Assembly: GCA_037013685.1 (NCBI GenBank)
Contig: CM072895.1
Location: 16,081,963 to 16,145,962, forward strand
Source of the DNA: Acridotheres tristis
Lineage: Eukaryota > Chordata > Aves > Passeriformes > Sturnidae
DNA length: 64,000 bases
Direction: 5' to 3'
The notes under the pieces are model-generated. The model saw only the letters and a list, made by a program, of their open reading frames with translations, ran no database searches and had not been told where the DNA came from. The first letter of the stretch is position 1. Every line of letters begins with the position of its first letter. This document shows, piece by piece, positions 37,443 through 48,720 of the stretch. Both the position numbers and the translations under genes were made by a program.

Positions 37443-39586
37443 CCTTATTGTACTAATCTAAGCATAAATAGAAATCTGTTTATGCAGAAATCAAATGTTG
37501 TGACTAAATGTTATCTCCCATACAAATCAAATAGCTATTTCAAATCTTAAAATCCAACAATATAAAAGAAATAACCAAGTTCACTAACTAGCTGAGTAGG
37601 AACTTATTTCTTTCCACAAGTTCTTTTTTAAATTGAATTGAAAAGACCGTGTTATGATCGACCATATTAATGAGTCATTATTGCATAACTGTATTTTTAT
37701 TGCAGATATATTACCTGCTAAATGATGCTGTTTTTCCAGAAAAAGTTCACAGTACAGATTCTATGGGAATGTTTCCTGCTGACAGTTCCTAAATCTTTCA
37801 GAAGCTGTCAGCAACCTCAGAAATCAAGTCTGCATTACCCTAGCAAGCAGAAGCATATGCACAGGCTTTCTATTTTTAAGCTGCAATTCAAACCATTAAA
37901 GAAACACCTTAAACATAAAAGATTATTGAACATAAGATGATCCTATCTCACTTGTTAATCTAAAGGGCACTGTCAATTACATGTAATCTAAGATGAAATT
38001 TCTATAAATATAATTTGACATTTAAAATATACTTCTTTCCCCTCCACAAACTTCTGCCCAAACTGATTATCCTCAGACCCACATTAACAAATCCTCGAAA
38101 CTAAAATAAGTAACATCAAGTAAAATAAACATCTCTACAGAGAACATTTATCCATGGGGAACACTGTCTTTTCTGTTTACCTGTATCCAGCTTGCTTATA
38201 ACACATTCTTCACCCATGAAGATCATTAAAGGGTGGCAAGTCAGCCAGACGCTCACAAGAAATTAAGCAAAAAGGCCAATATTATATACTTATATAGTAA
38301 AAGCAAACAATTACTAAAGGTGACCAGAGAGAATTTTGAAGAGTCCTCATGCTTCATTGTAGTGTTCTTGTTCTGCTTTCTACATTTTTTTGAATGAAGA
38401 CACAGAGGAACCAGATCCAGCTAAGAGCAACTCTTTGCTAGAAACAGGATTGTACCAATACCACAATGTCCTCTTATACACTGAACATGAGCACAAACAT
38501 TCCTTACCAAAGCTTACTAGAGAAAACTGATTACCATTGCTTCCATCAAACCAAGATTATTTTCTTTTCATTATAGTGGCCATTTTCAAGGCGGTGCTTA
38601 AGAATTTACAGACACAAACTCTGCTATTGGTTGACTGAATTTTTATGAGTAATTTCCTCATTTGCTGTTATGAAGATTTGTCCACATAAACCTACAATCT
38701 CATGACTGCATTTTAGCATGTTCCTTTGTTTGGAATTTTAGCTAGAAGACAACTTTCTCAGAGCACAATGGAGTCTAACATACAATATTTCCACGCTGTT
38801 TTTTAGCTGGCCTGAGCAATCAGAGTAGCTAGGAAACTGCCACAGTGGGAAAGGGAAATTTCCTCATCATAGGCATGAGTTGGAAGGTTTCATTACATCT
38901 AAACAGACCTCTCTCACATTCTTCAGGACTGTGAATCAGGACAAGGGTTGTAGTGCAGAAATCACTGGCTGGCAGAACATTTTCTATGAAGAATATTTTG
39001 CCTGCTGATCTTTGCTTAGTAAGTAACAATTCAAATAGATGTGGACCATCTATTTGATAAGCAGTCATTTCCACCAGTCTTGCAGATGCTGCTTTGAGAC
39101 CTAGTTTAGTAGTCCAGCCCATCATCTGTGAAAGCAATTGGCTTCTCACAAACAAGATTAAACCAGCTCATAACTCCTGCGTGGAAGCTCATTAGAACAA
39201 ACTGCAACTGCTTGGAAGGGAAGACAAAATCTGAAGGTTTGTAGTCTTATCACCACTGATTCTGCACGTTCAACAATTCCATATTCACTTCATTAAGTAA
39301 TAAGTGATAGCAAGAATTATTTCTGAAATAATTTTTCTTTTTTTGGCCAGTCTCAATGAAGCTTTCCAAATAAACACCTAACTGCAGTCAGCACAACAGA
39401 AAATGCTGTAAACACAAAACCCATGGTCATACAAATGTTGCTTTAAAACTGAAACCCAAGAAAAAAAGGTGAAAATGTGGATTATTATCTGTCTTAATGA
39501 GAGGAAGGAAAGGATGGATCACAAAATATAAATCATGTTCATGAAGGTACATGGGTATGATTTTATACACAGAGTCACATCTGTAT

Positions 39587-39600
39587 GTATACATGTATAC
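39587..39600. repeat. 14-bp perfect palindrome
   Basis: GTATACATGTATAC is self-complementary and sits in a TATG/TACA-rich stretch. It is likely a microsatellite-like slippage product. Confidence 0.85.
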
Positions 39601-40119
39601 ACTTCTGGTCTGAATGCATCTTGGGCATTAGAGAGATTTTTCAGCAAGTAAGGAAACCCAGTGCAGGATTTCAGTTTTGCATAAGATTTACAGTAAGTAA
39701 AGAATATAAAAATACTTATTATTTTTACTATTTTCTCATTGCCAGTTGCCTCTTCTTTGCTATGGATTGATGTTAACATCTTCACATGAAAAACAGGATT
39801 TTGCCTTCCACCCTAATTTCAGGTGAAAAACCTTCAGCTGAACTTTAACAAGCTAACACTTAAAATCTGTTCCTTTGTTTTCTGGGGTAATAGCACTCTT
39901 TGAAGAAAGTTTTGAGTATATCAAAGCACAAATTCTCAGCAGAATATGGTTTGTCTTATGCTGTCAAAAACTTTTTAGAAAACCACCAATCACCTTCAGC
40001 AAGTCTACAAACCTCTCCTTACTCTAAGTTCCACACTGGCAAAGTGGAGCCAATCATCATACTTAACTTCCTTCATAAAACCCCTTGATACCTATTGAAT
40101 AAAACCACCTAAGGAACTG

Positions 40120-40153
40120 GCATATATACATATATATGTATGCATGTATATTT
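40120..40153. repeat. TA/TATG-rich microsatellite with palindromes
   Basis: Alternating TA and TACATA/TGTATG units: CATATATACATATATATGTA, then TGCATGTATAT. TACATATATATGTA within it is a perfect 14-bp palindrome, so the tract can extrude as a cruciform or hairpin. Confidence 0.75.
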
Positions 40154-40155
40154 GC

Positions 40156-42346
40156 AATCAACTCTATAAGTGAATGAAAGCTATAGGTTCAGATCCACGT
40201 ATAGAATGGATTGGCTAGTTAATGTTCCTACAAAAATAGAAGTATAAAACTAATATTTATGGTCAAACTTTGTTTTCTAAATCCAATGGAGCCTTAAGTC
40301 TAGCTTGAGCATTATGCTATATACCCTGTATTTTGAATAGACAGAATTTCTACAGAACCATCCATTAAAGACTTAACACAGAGGTTTGTGTTCAGTCTCA
40401 AATCATGCTAAAGAAACATATGTATGAAAAATCACCAGCATTGCTACAGTTAAGTTTCTCCAATATACCATACATCACTCACCTAACTGCAATACTTATG
40501 ATTGGAAGGTTGACTAATTTATTTTCTTTTCAAAATTATTTTCCTTTGCATATATTGAATTGATTTCAACTAATTTTTTGTCCAAAATTTTGTCACTGTT
40601 TCCCCAATAGTTACATTAAAGAGCTCTCAGAACCGTTAGTCAGATACTGTTATAAACATAGACTAAGTTTGAACAAAGCAGGGTCACATTTTGTTCTAAG
40701 TGTGTTAAGTCTTCGAAAAAGGATTGAATGTATATGATACACACGAGCTCACTTACTAGAATTGTTCATTTTTCTGAGGTGAATGTTCAGCTATATGCCT
40801 CAGGGCACAATTATTGGTCTGAATCACTTTTTGAGGTAGTGGATTTTGGTGAGTGTGTGGTAGTTACACGTAGGCAAATGCAGACTAGCAGGAGCCGAAC
40901 AAGAAGCAGCAAGATGAATGCTAATATTTATGAAGTTAGAATCCAGCTGCAATTTACCAGGTGCAAATGCAAACTTCTAACAACCATACAAAAAATGACA
41001 AAACCTAGTAAGAACCAGCTCAGTTTAAAGTCTACCTGTTGTTAAAAAAGCAAGCATAACATCTGCTAACTGTTACATAGTAGATTTTATGCCTTTTATC
41101 TGATTTTCTCCATATTTTTTATCTCAGCAGGCATCTATTATCAGCTCTGCTGACTGATTGTGCCCTCTAGCCAGTCCTTGCAGGCATCAGCTTGTCCTTC
41201 AAACCTTCATCCTTCCAGTACACTTTATTTGCAGCTACCACAGAATCTCTCTTTTTGTCCCTCCATGGTCCTTCTTGACTAAGACCTGGTATCTGTAAGA
41301 CCCTCGAGATTCTGCTCTCCAAGGAGCTCTAATTCCCATCTTCCTCTCACTCCTGTTTCTTTCAGCTCACAATATGCTGTGCTAGAGGCCAACTTTTTCT
41401 TTTCCATCAAGGTTTAACAAGCCTTGTAAAATGTGTTGCCTCAAATCTCCTCATTTTTATCATGAAGTGAATGAACTACTACTAAACACTTGGGAATTGC
41501 TAAAATGGGAAGAAAGGAGTTCCCTCCTGCTGCAGCCTCTAAGTCATATTTCGTGGTGTATTTCAGTTATTTCAGCCTTTCCAAAGAACAAGTCCTCTCT
41601 CTCCTACAGTACCTTTTCCTTAAAGTCCAAAAATTCAGGCACATGGTAGCTCCTTGTGAGTTTTCATCTCTAAAATCTGTTGTTCCCTGAGCCAACAAAC
41701 ATGATGAGAATCTATAGCTGAAGGTCATGGGAGGTATCTTCTCTCATAAACAAGGGAGCAGAAATCCATGTCTCTTTTGGACAATTCCATCTAAGCAATA
41801 GCTGCACTTAAATGATAGGATGCCCTTTGGGTCTATTGTACAGCTGTGTTTAGAACTTCCTCTGAGCAGTAAGGGGTTAACACTTATTTCTTCTTTCCCT
41901 CCCCATAGGTTACAGTGGCTGTCCCTTAGAATTCCACCAATATATCATGCCCAGAAAAGAATGGGATGGAGTTAAACCAAAAGTTCCCTAGATATGACTG
42001 AATGGCCCTGTCAGTAGATGATCACGTTGACTACCTTGGCTTAGTTTTAGCAGAAAATACTATCCATCATCTAACAATAGAGGTCTAATAGCTCTCTGGC
42101 TTATGGTTGCTACTGAAATAAAGCAATGTATCCATTCATACCAGCAATACCTTCTTTATTAGGGCCTGAATACCTATTATTCCAAAAGTCACATTTCTAA
42201 TAGAAACATCATTTAGATTTTCCAAAAATCTTGTGACTAGACACAGCCTACAAGATAAGAGACTCTATCTTGCCTACATTCTGGTATTGACAACATGAAT
42301 AAAGAAGTCATTAGATATTTTATTAAAATAAGGTTATTTCTTCAGG
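40156..42346. other. Non-coding single-copy DNA
   Basis: A 105-codon frame at 40728-41045 and two overlapping frames near 41431-41690 show no domain. A minus-strand donor-like GTGAGT sits at about 40476-40481 without a matching acceptor. Confidence 0.6.
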
Positions 42347-42363
42347 TTTCTTTCTTTTTGCAG

Positions 42364-42451
42364 TATTATCTATATGAGATAAAAGATCCATCTAGACAAG
42401 CATCCCGACTCCAACAATGTCCATCAGATACTGAAAACCACATGAATAAAG
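42364..42451 (+). other. Candidate exon, open in one frame, possibly an exonised repeat
   Basis: The upstream tract TTTCTTTCTTTTTGCAG (42347-42363) is a strong 3' splice-site pattern. At the other end AATAAAG is followed by GTGAGC, a good 5' splice site. The 88 nt between are open in the first frame (29 complete codons, starting YYLYEIKDPSRQ and ending TENHMNK). I do not recognise the peptide. From about 42378 on it resembles an ancient interspersed repeat, so either the repeat has been exonised or the pattern is accidental. Confidence 0.2.
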
Positions 42452-42500
42452 GTGAGCACATAGTAACATTTCTCCAGAATACTTCCCCATCAGGAACACT
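42378..42500 (+). mobile_element. Ancient amniote interspersed repeat fragment
   Basis: GATCCATCTAGACAAGCATC and the following CTCCAACAATGTCCATCAGA resemble an old dispersed repeat of amniotes that I recall with the landmarks GGTCCATCTAGTCCAGTATC, CTGTCTCCAACAGTGGCC and AGATGCTTCAGAGGAAG. The downstream CAGAATACTTCCCC also fits that repeat's AAGTTTCTTCC region loosely. I cannot assign a family name with certainty (a CR1/L3-like origin is possible). It overlaps the open, splice-flanked segment 42364-42451, so it is either an exonised repeat or a chance exon-like pattern. Confidence 0.4.
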
Positions 42501-45240
42501 AGCACTAGAGTTGTATATAGTAGTCTTTCATGCATTCCACTTCCCCAGCTCTGATCTTCCCTATCATTTTTGAAATTGTGCAAAGTTTTAGAACTGTGTG
42601 ATAAGGATTTCCATAGATTTGCCTCTTCTCCTCCAATGGATTGCCATCAATCAGGAAGCACCACTCAGAATTCCAGTTTCTTTTTAAACCATACAACTTT
42701 TACATGTTCTTGAGAATAAACAAAAACTTTTTTTTCTTTATCAAACACTTCTCCTTTTAAAACACTGCATTTATGCCTATTACATAAAATCATCCAAATA
42801 AGGCTTAATATAGCAAATAAGAGATGGCAGAGAAACGAAGTGGTGTTTGTTACAGAAACAACCAAAAACCCCAATCCAGGAAAGAGACTTCTGTGTTGCT
42901 TTCTTAAAAAATATTTTCAGTTTATCTGATAGAATATATGCTGTGAGGTGCCATTAAACATTCAGCCACAGCACAGGCTGCCATGGTCATGCCCAGTGTC
43001 ATTGCCAGCACTACTGCTCAGGGTCCTTTACCACTGCAGGAAGACATCAAGAGCCTTTTTGTGCCTGCTGCCTTCAGAGGTATGGGAAGCTGAAGCAAAG
43101 GGTGGTATATCCCCTAATATACATGTGACTGCCTCAGACAAACTTTCTACTGAGTTTTTGCACGGGCACTCATGTAGAGCAGTACACAGTTCCTACCATC
43201 ACACAGTAATTTCTTGTGAAACCTTTACCACCCAGGCAGCATGGCAAGGCAGTGCTGAAGACAAGAATTTCCAAGAGATGCTAGAAGATACAAGGTATAA
43301 GCTTACACGAGTGCTTTGTACAGGTAAGCACCTCTTCCACTGGCCTTAAGATGGTACCTGCCCACCGGATAGGAGCAGAACCTGTAGATGCATGTGACTA
43401 CATACTCCAGAGGGCACATATGCATACACTGACATATTCACAGAAACACAGAAAATGAATGCCAAGCTCTAATACAGCAATATCTTCTCTCTAGAAGTGC
43501 ATCAATATTGGTTTATTTTTAAAATCTACAGCTGGTTTCAGCTGTGGGTCATACCAGCTTAATCTAACGGCACATTCATTTATCAAAGATGTTGTACTAC
43601 ATCACCAAGAAAAAGTTTGAGCTGCTTTCTAAATCAGCTGTATTTGCCAAGAGTATTTTGCCCAAGGAATTATTTCCACTAAGATGTGTCTTAAAGCCCT
43701 CCTGGCTGTGGGGCTGCTTCCACTTTTCAGTAAAATCAATGGACACCCTTGACTTCAGTGACAACAGAGTAAAGTTTCATGCCATAAGAATATAATGCCC
43801 AGAATATTTGTCAAAGCAACCTCATTCTGAGATCCTCTGTCACTGTGAGGAAAACCCAATTACTGGCTCCCTTAAACTCAATTGTGGTTTAAGACAAAGT
43901 GCTAAATCAAATTCAGTCACACACGGCCTAGGATTTAAATATGTATTTTAAAAGGAGAGCTAAATAGCAGTTTAGGCACCACACTCACCAGCTAATTCAT
44001 GTTTAAAATAAGCCTGATGCAATCTGAAATATGTAGTATGTTTATACTTCAGAATGAAATGTTTGTAGGAATATCAGAGGCATTTCAGTGTCAGAAACAT
44101 ATAACTCACAATTGTTCAGCACTCCGTGAGTCCACTTGCTCAGAGAAGCTTTTTTAAAGCTCAGTTTTATAGCACGGGACTGGTTGATATAGAAATACTC
44201 ATGGTATTAAGTTAAATACATCAGTTCAGATCTGCTGGGATGGAGTTGGAAGTCCTGAATCACACAAGGCCTTAGAACTGGAGGATGAAGGACAGCCAGA
44301 CTGAGAGAAAGCTAGTCCAGGATGGTGACGAGATAGGACATGCGAAAGGAGAGAAGATAATTACTCGGAAGTTGCATCAGTGTGGATTGTACATTCCCTT
44401 AAAATGCACCTGGAACTGACCCATGCCAGTAAGCTGTTTCCTGAAACATCAGCTGCCCATTTCCTACTTTAGATGCAGATTTATTAAACTTCAAGGATTA
44501 TTATATAATTAGAAAATAAAATGAAAATTAGTATAACAATAGTACAAAATTGTTTTTAACAAAAACCTTCTTTTACGCAAATATAGGCATAAGGATTAAT
44601 ATCACATTCATGACTGTGAAGATTGCTAACGGATATTTGAATGCCAGATTTTAGAGATGAGGATTTTTATTAAATTCATACTTAGACGATTTCAGTGGCA
44701 GACAACTTGATATACTTTTATATCAGCAATAGTAATGAGAAAGAGCTGATACCTTGTGAAGTCAACATCATAATCTGTTCTAGTACAGGTGAAATTTAAG
44801 TGATTCCTACTATTTCTGCCACTTACCTCACCCCTTCCCTTTTATCACACCTTATATTTGTGTTGATTCCCAAGTAGGTCACTGAAAGCTTTTTTGCTGA
44901 CAAGAAAACTGACTGGGGTCAGTCTTTCAACGTTGAAATGTACAGCTGGCAGGTAGGATTAATCTAAAACTATCCCGTAGTTCTCTTAACTCTTAGAGCA
45001 ATTCCTTCATTCACACTAACAGCACTTTTTTACTCAAGTACAGTAAGTGTTAAGCCTCATAAACCATGAAAACTTAAGATAACAGTGGCTGTACATCAAG
45101 GTCCATCAGGTGGTAGATATCAAACTGCTGTTCTCATTGCTGTGGGCTCCATATATTAGCAGTCAGAACAGTTGAATCAGCACACAAGTCCCTTTCTTGA
45201 AAGGTATTAATCTTTTTAAAGGTGAAGAATTAATAACAGC
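42501..45240. other. Non-coding single-copy DNA with isolated donor-like sites
   Basis: The 133-codon frame 42948-43349 is the longest outside the CR1. It holds a TGTACAG|GTAAGC donor pattern at 43322/43323 but no convincing acceptor, and its peptide is unrecognised. A minus-strand GAG|GTAAGT donor pattern lies at 44827/44826. Confidence 0.5.
43732..43762 (+). repeat. Possible core of palindromic amniote repeat
   Basis: AAATCAATGGACACCCTTGA followed by CTTCAGTGACAA carries the paired TCAATGG / TTGACTTCAGTG words seen in the centre of palindromic sauropsid repeats. It is short and could be coincidence. Confidence 0.25.
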
Positions 45241-45281
45241 AAGAGAGAGAGAGAGAGAGAGAAAGAGAAAGGGTGAGAGTA
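45241..45281 (+). repeat. (GA)n microsatellite and purine tract
   Basis: About ten uninterrupted AG units from 45242 to 45262, followed by AAAGAGAAAGGGTGAGAG, give an almost pure purine strand of about 40 nt. Such tracts vary in length and can form triplex-like structures. There is no coding context. Confidence 0.92.
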
Positions 45282-48200
45282 CTGCAATCTGTTACAGGAC
45301 TGGGAAAGTGCAAATGAAGATTAGAGCCATAGTTAGGTGTTGCAAGAGATTGCAACCTCTGGTGAACAAACCCTCTCAATTCACTGGCATTTGTCACTCT
45401 ACTGCATTCTAGCCTAAATTACATTTAAAATAATTTTGAGACAGTAGAATTGTTCATAACCCATGTATAAGAGACTACGAGTATGGCAGGGAGGCTAGAA
45501 GTAATGAAAAAGGGGAGATAGATCCTTTATTGATCAACATGTACACCTTGCAGAAGAAATAGGCAGAAGGGAGCAAAGCAGTATGGATTTTCGAGCTTGC
45601 ATTAAACTACAAGAGGGAAATAACTGCAAATACAGGACTGTCTGCAAAAATTCAGAGACTCAGCACAGCTTTTAAAATAATTTGTATTTCTCTAATCCCA
45701 GTCTTCTATTTCAAGTGTTTCAGAAAACACAGATGAGGATCAGGAATAGATCTACGGAGGAGGTGCAAGCAGGTCAGATATCCTAACATGGTCAGCAGCT
45801 ATGCTAAACCCTCATAGGACTGGCACTGGAGGATGACAACTGGGACCTCCAGTTTAGAAGTCATTTCCTATTACTTCCCTCTGCTACTGAAATCGACCCA
45901 TCAAGGAGGGTGGAGCCATTCTGGGTTTGGGAATGTGTAGGGCTGAGGACTCCAGGCTTTTGCCAGCACCAACACATCCAGTGACAGAGGGGATGGTTGA
46001 GCTGGATCTCAAGACCCAGTGCCATGCAGTGCAGTAAAAGTTTGCTTAAAGCTATCTGCTGCCAGTAGAGCTGCAGGAAAAAGTTGTATAGAACTTCCTT
46101 TCCAGAGCAAGTATCCAGCCCAGTGAAACTATGGATGACTCCAAAGAAACATCTTCAGCCAGGCTAGTTCATGCCACATCCCATAAGAATAATTGTGGGA
46201 TTGATTTTGCTTGTGCTGTGAGGACTCACAGCTGTTACATATTTTTATCTTTTCTAATACATACTATTGACATATATCTATATGTATGGATAGTAACCCT
46301 TTTCCTTCATTTGTTTTACCTAATCTGGTTTACAGCTTCAAGGATATCCTGTGCTAAGAGAGCTCATACACTTGCTCTAGGATGAGGAAAAAACTATTGG
46401 TACAGTTATGTCCTGTCTTTTGTCATAATTTTGCATCCCTTTATTCTTGCAATAGGTAGGAAGATTCACAGGTGCACCTGAGAGCAGGGCCCTAAACCCC
46501 TCTGTTTTAATTTTCCTGTGTTGCCAGCTGCTGAAGTGCTCCATGAACAGGCCTAAATCTTTTCAATCTTCAAGCTCAGTGGAAGAACTGAAGTGGAAGA
46601 GTTTGCAAGACTGAAGTGTATTTCATTTTAGTCTTGCAAATTAATTTATAAGCAATGACATAACAACGTAATAGAAGATTTTTTGCTACTGTTTCAGAGA
46701 AAAAACATTCAAAAAGCACTGTAACTGTGTTGTTAAATATACATTTGAAGATGGATGTGAGAGGAGATGGGGAATCAGTGAAGCAAACACAAAAAAAAGC
46801 TTGGTTCATGTTGGTGAAGCACAAAAGTGGAGTCTGGTGATGAAGAGCTGTGGTTAAGGACAGAAAAGCTTTTGGTAAAAAGGGTAGGAACAGTAACAAA
46901 GAAGCTGGTGCTCCACTGCCTTGTTGCTCATCCTGTTAATTTACCCCCAGGGAATGGGATGAAGTACAGTCAGATTAGACTGGTAGTACTTAGAGCAATT
47001 GATTTTGCTCAGATAGAAAAAAAGTTGGAAGACATGGAAATAGAAGCAGAACAGGTCGATTGGATCTGAGAGGACCACTGTGGCCACAGGTGCAGGAGTG
47101 GCAAAGGCAAATGAAGATGAGAGGATGTAGTGAGCTGGTATAGAGCAGCAAGCTGTTTTGTACCTGGCACATTTATATCCAGCAGGAGCAGAATCAGAGT
47201 TCCTGGAGGATGTGTGCTGCAGAGGTGACATTTGGAGGCAATGTGAAAGGTGATACAAACCAGGTCCTCACACCAAAGTGAATTAGCTGTAGTCAATCAC
47301 TTGTCTCAAACTCAGTCTATGCATGTCCTGATAACTAGTGTGAGTCCTACAGTAGGGATTCTGAATTGTCTTTTCAAAGAAAAAATTAAAGTCAACTGCA
47401 ACAATTAGCCTAAATACACAATGTCTGAACCTAAGTACACTTCTTTACTGCTTTCCCAATTAGCATATTGCCAATAGGCAAACCAAGCAAGGCTCTAGAG
47501 GCATAAGCAAAGTGATCTCTAAACTAGGTGCTTCACAAAGTCCACAAGCAACTTCCAGGTTCCTCCTCAGGCAACAATAAGGAATCAGGTAACAAAGCTT
47601 GCAGCGAGTTCCAGGTATAGAGACACCAGCTTTCTGGAAATCAGTTGTAGTCTGAGCAGTACTATATTGACATAAGCTCTTCTAATACAGAGGCCATCAT
47701 GACACTAATGACAAAGGATTTTAAGAAATCAGATTCTTATTTTTTAAGTTTTGTGACATGTATCTTCGGTCAATGCTGGCTGGGATCAGCACCATTCTCC
47801 CACACCTTCTGCAAAGAGAAATCCCCACTCTTGCACCAAATATCCTTTTCAATGGTAAAGACCTCCTTCCCTTTTTACTTGCTCAGCAAGACCATCATCT
47901 CTCACCTCACTCGCCCTGTGCCAATTGCCACTGACCATGAGTGACTAATTTACAAGGTATTTTCATTAGAAGGCAAACTCAACATGATTTTACATAAAAC
48001 AATATCTGAATTTGAAGTCACGTTAATAGATGCAGACTAAAAGAGAGAAAACATAATTCCTAACTTTTGTGACAAGATACCATCAGTTAACCCTTTGAAA
48101 TAAGCAGCAGTGACCTTCTACTGAGTATAACAATGAGTCTGCCACTACAGTATTGGACCAGTCTTTGCCCCACTTTTCCTCACTCAACATCATATGCCAA

Positions 48201-48359
48201 AAACATTTTCCAGACAGGGCACCTTGTCTTTAAAGCTACGATACAAACAGAGAGAAAATGGGAAGCAGAAAGATAGGAATTCAACCTAATTCAGTCTCAT
48301 TTTTAAATGAAGTCAGTGTTTTTTACTCTAGATGTCTGCTTACTTATTCAACTCAAGTT
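45282..48359. other. Non-coding single-copy DNA
   Basis: 46827-47296 has open frames on both strands. The plus-strand one (80 codons, no ATG start, GTG first) ends in a lysine/glutamate-rich stretch and is unrecognised. No repeats are identified. Confidence 0.5.
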
Positions 48360-48720
48360 CACTCTTAGGGGGATCTTGTCAATAAAGTCAAATCAGGCTC
48401 TCTGTGAGCAGGGAGGTTTTTGAGGGTCTTTTTTGAGGGCTTCATTAAAAGCAGACAGTTTCTCTAACCTTTTAGCAGAACCTGTTATCTGATGACGTGA
48501 ATTAAAGTCTCTCAAATGACTAATAATCATATCAAGGCTGCCATGTCAGCTTGTAGATTTGAATAAGAGGGTCTGAAAACATTTGCATGCCTCGATGTGC
48601 CAGTGCTAAGAAGCTAATGTGATAGTGCTGTCATAAAGCACTGGAAAGACATGACTTAATGTAATCTGTCATGTCATATGCTAATCTTCAGCCATTACTT
48701 GAGTGCTGTAAGTAAGTAGA
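48360..48720. promoter_or_regulatory. Motif-dense stretch, possible conserved non-coding element
   Basis: Includes TCAATAAAGTCAAATCAGG, GATGACGTGAATTAAAG (CRE-like TGACGTGA), GACTAATAATCATATCAAGG, an octamer ATTTGCAT at 48581-48588 and TCATATGCTAATC. No repeat or open frame. Of all intergenic stretches, this one has the texture most like a deeply conserved enhancer. Confidence 0.33.

Larger units (their letters stand above)
35706..40119. other. Non-coding single-copy DNA
   Basis: A (CTTC)n scrap at 36287-36301, the A/G tract at 37401-37442 and the 39587-39600 palindrome are the only features. A 108-codon minus-strand frame (38829-39155) is unrecognised. Confidence 0.6.

Noticed and set aside
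42948..43349. 133-codon open frame, longest outside the CR1
   Set aside because: No recognisable domain, and codon composition like the flanks. It contains a donor-like CAG|GTAAGC but no acceptor. Probably chance.
44827..44881. Minus-strand segment with a GAG|GTAAGT donor
   Set aside because: The only acceptor nearby is A-rich (AAAAAAGCTTTCAG), a poor 3' splice site.
46827..47296. Open frames on both strands, one with a lysine/glutamate-rich end
   Set aside because: The plus frame starts at GTG, not ATG. There are no splice signals, and several frames are open at once, which points to local composition.
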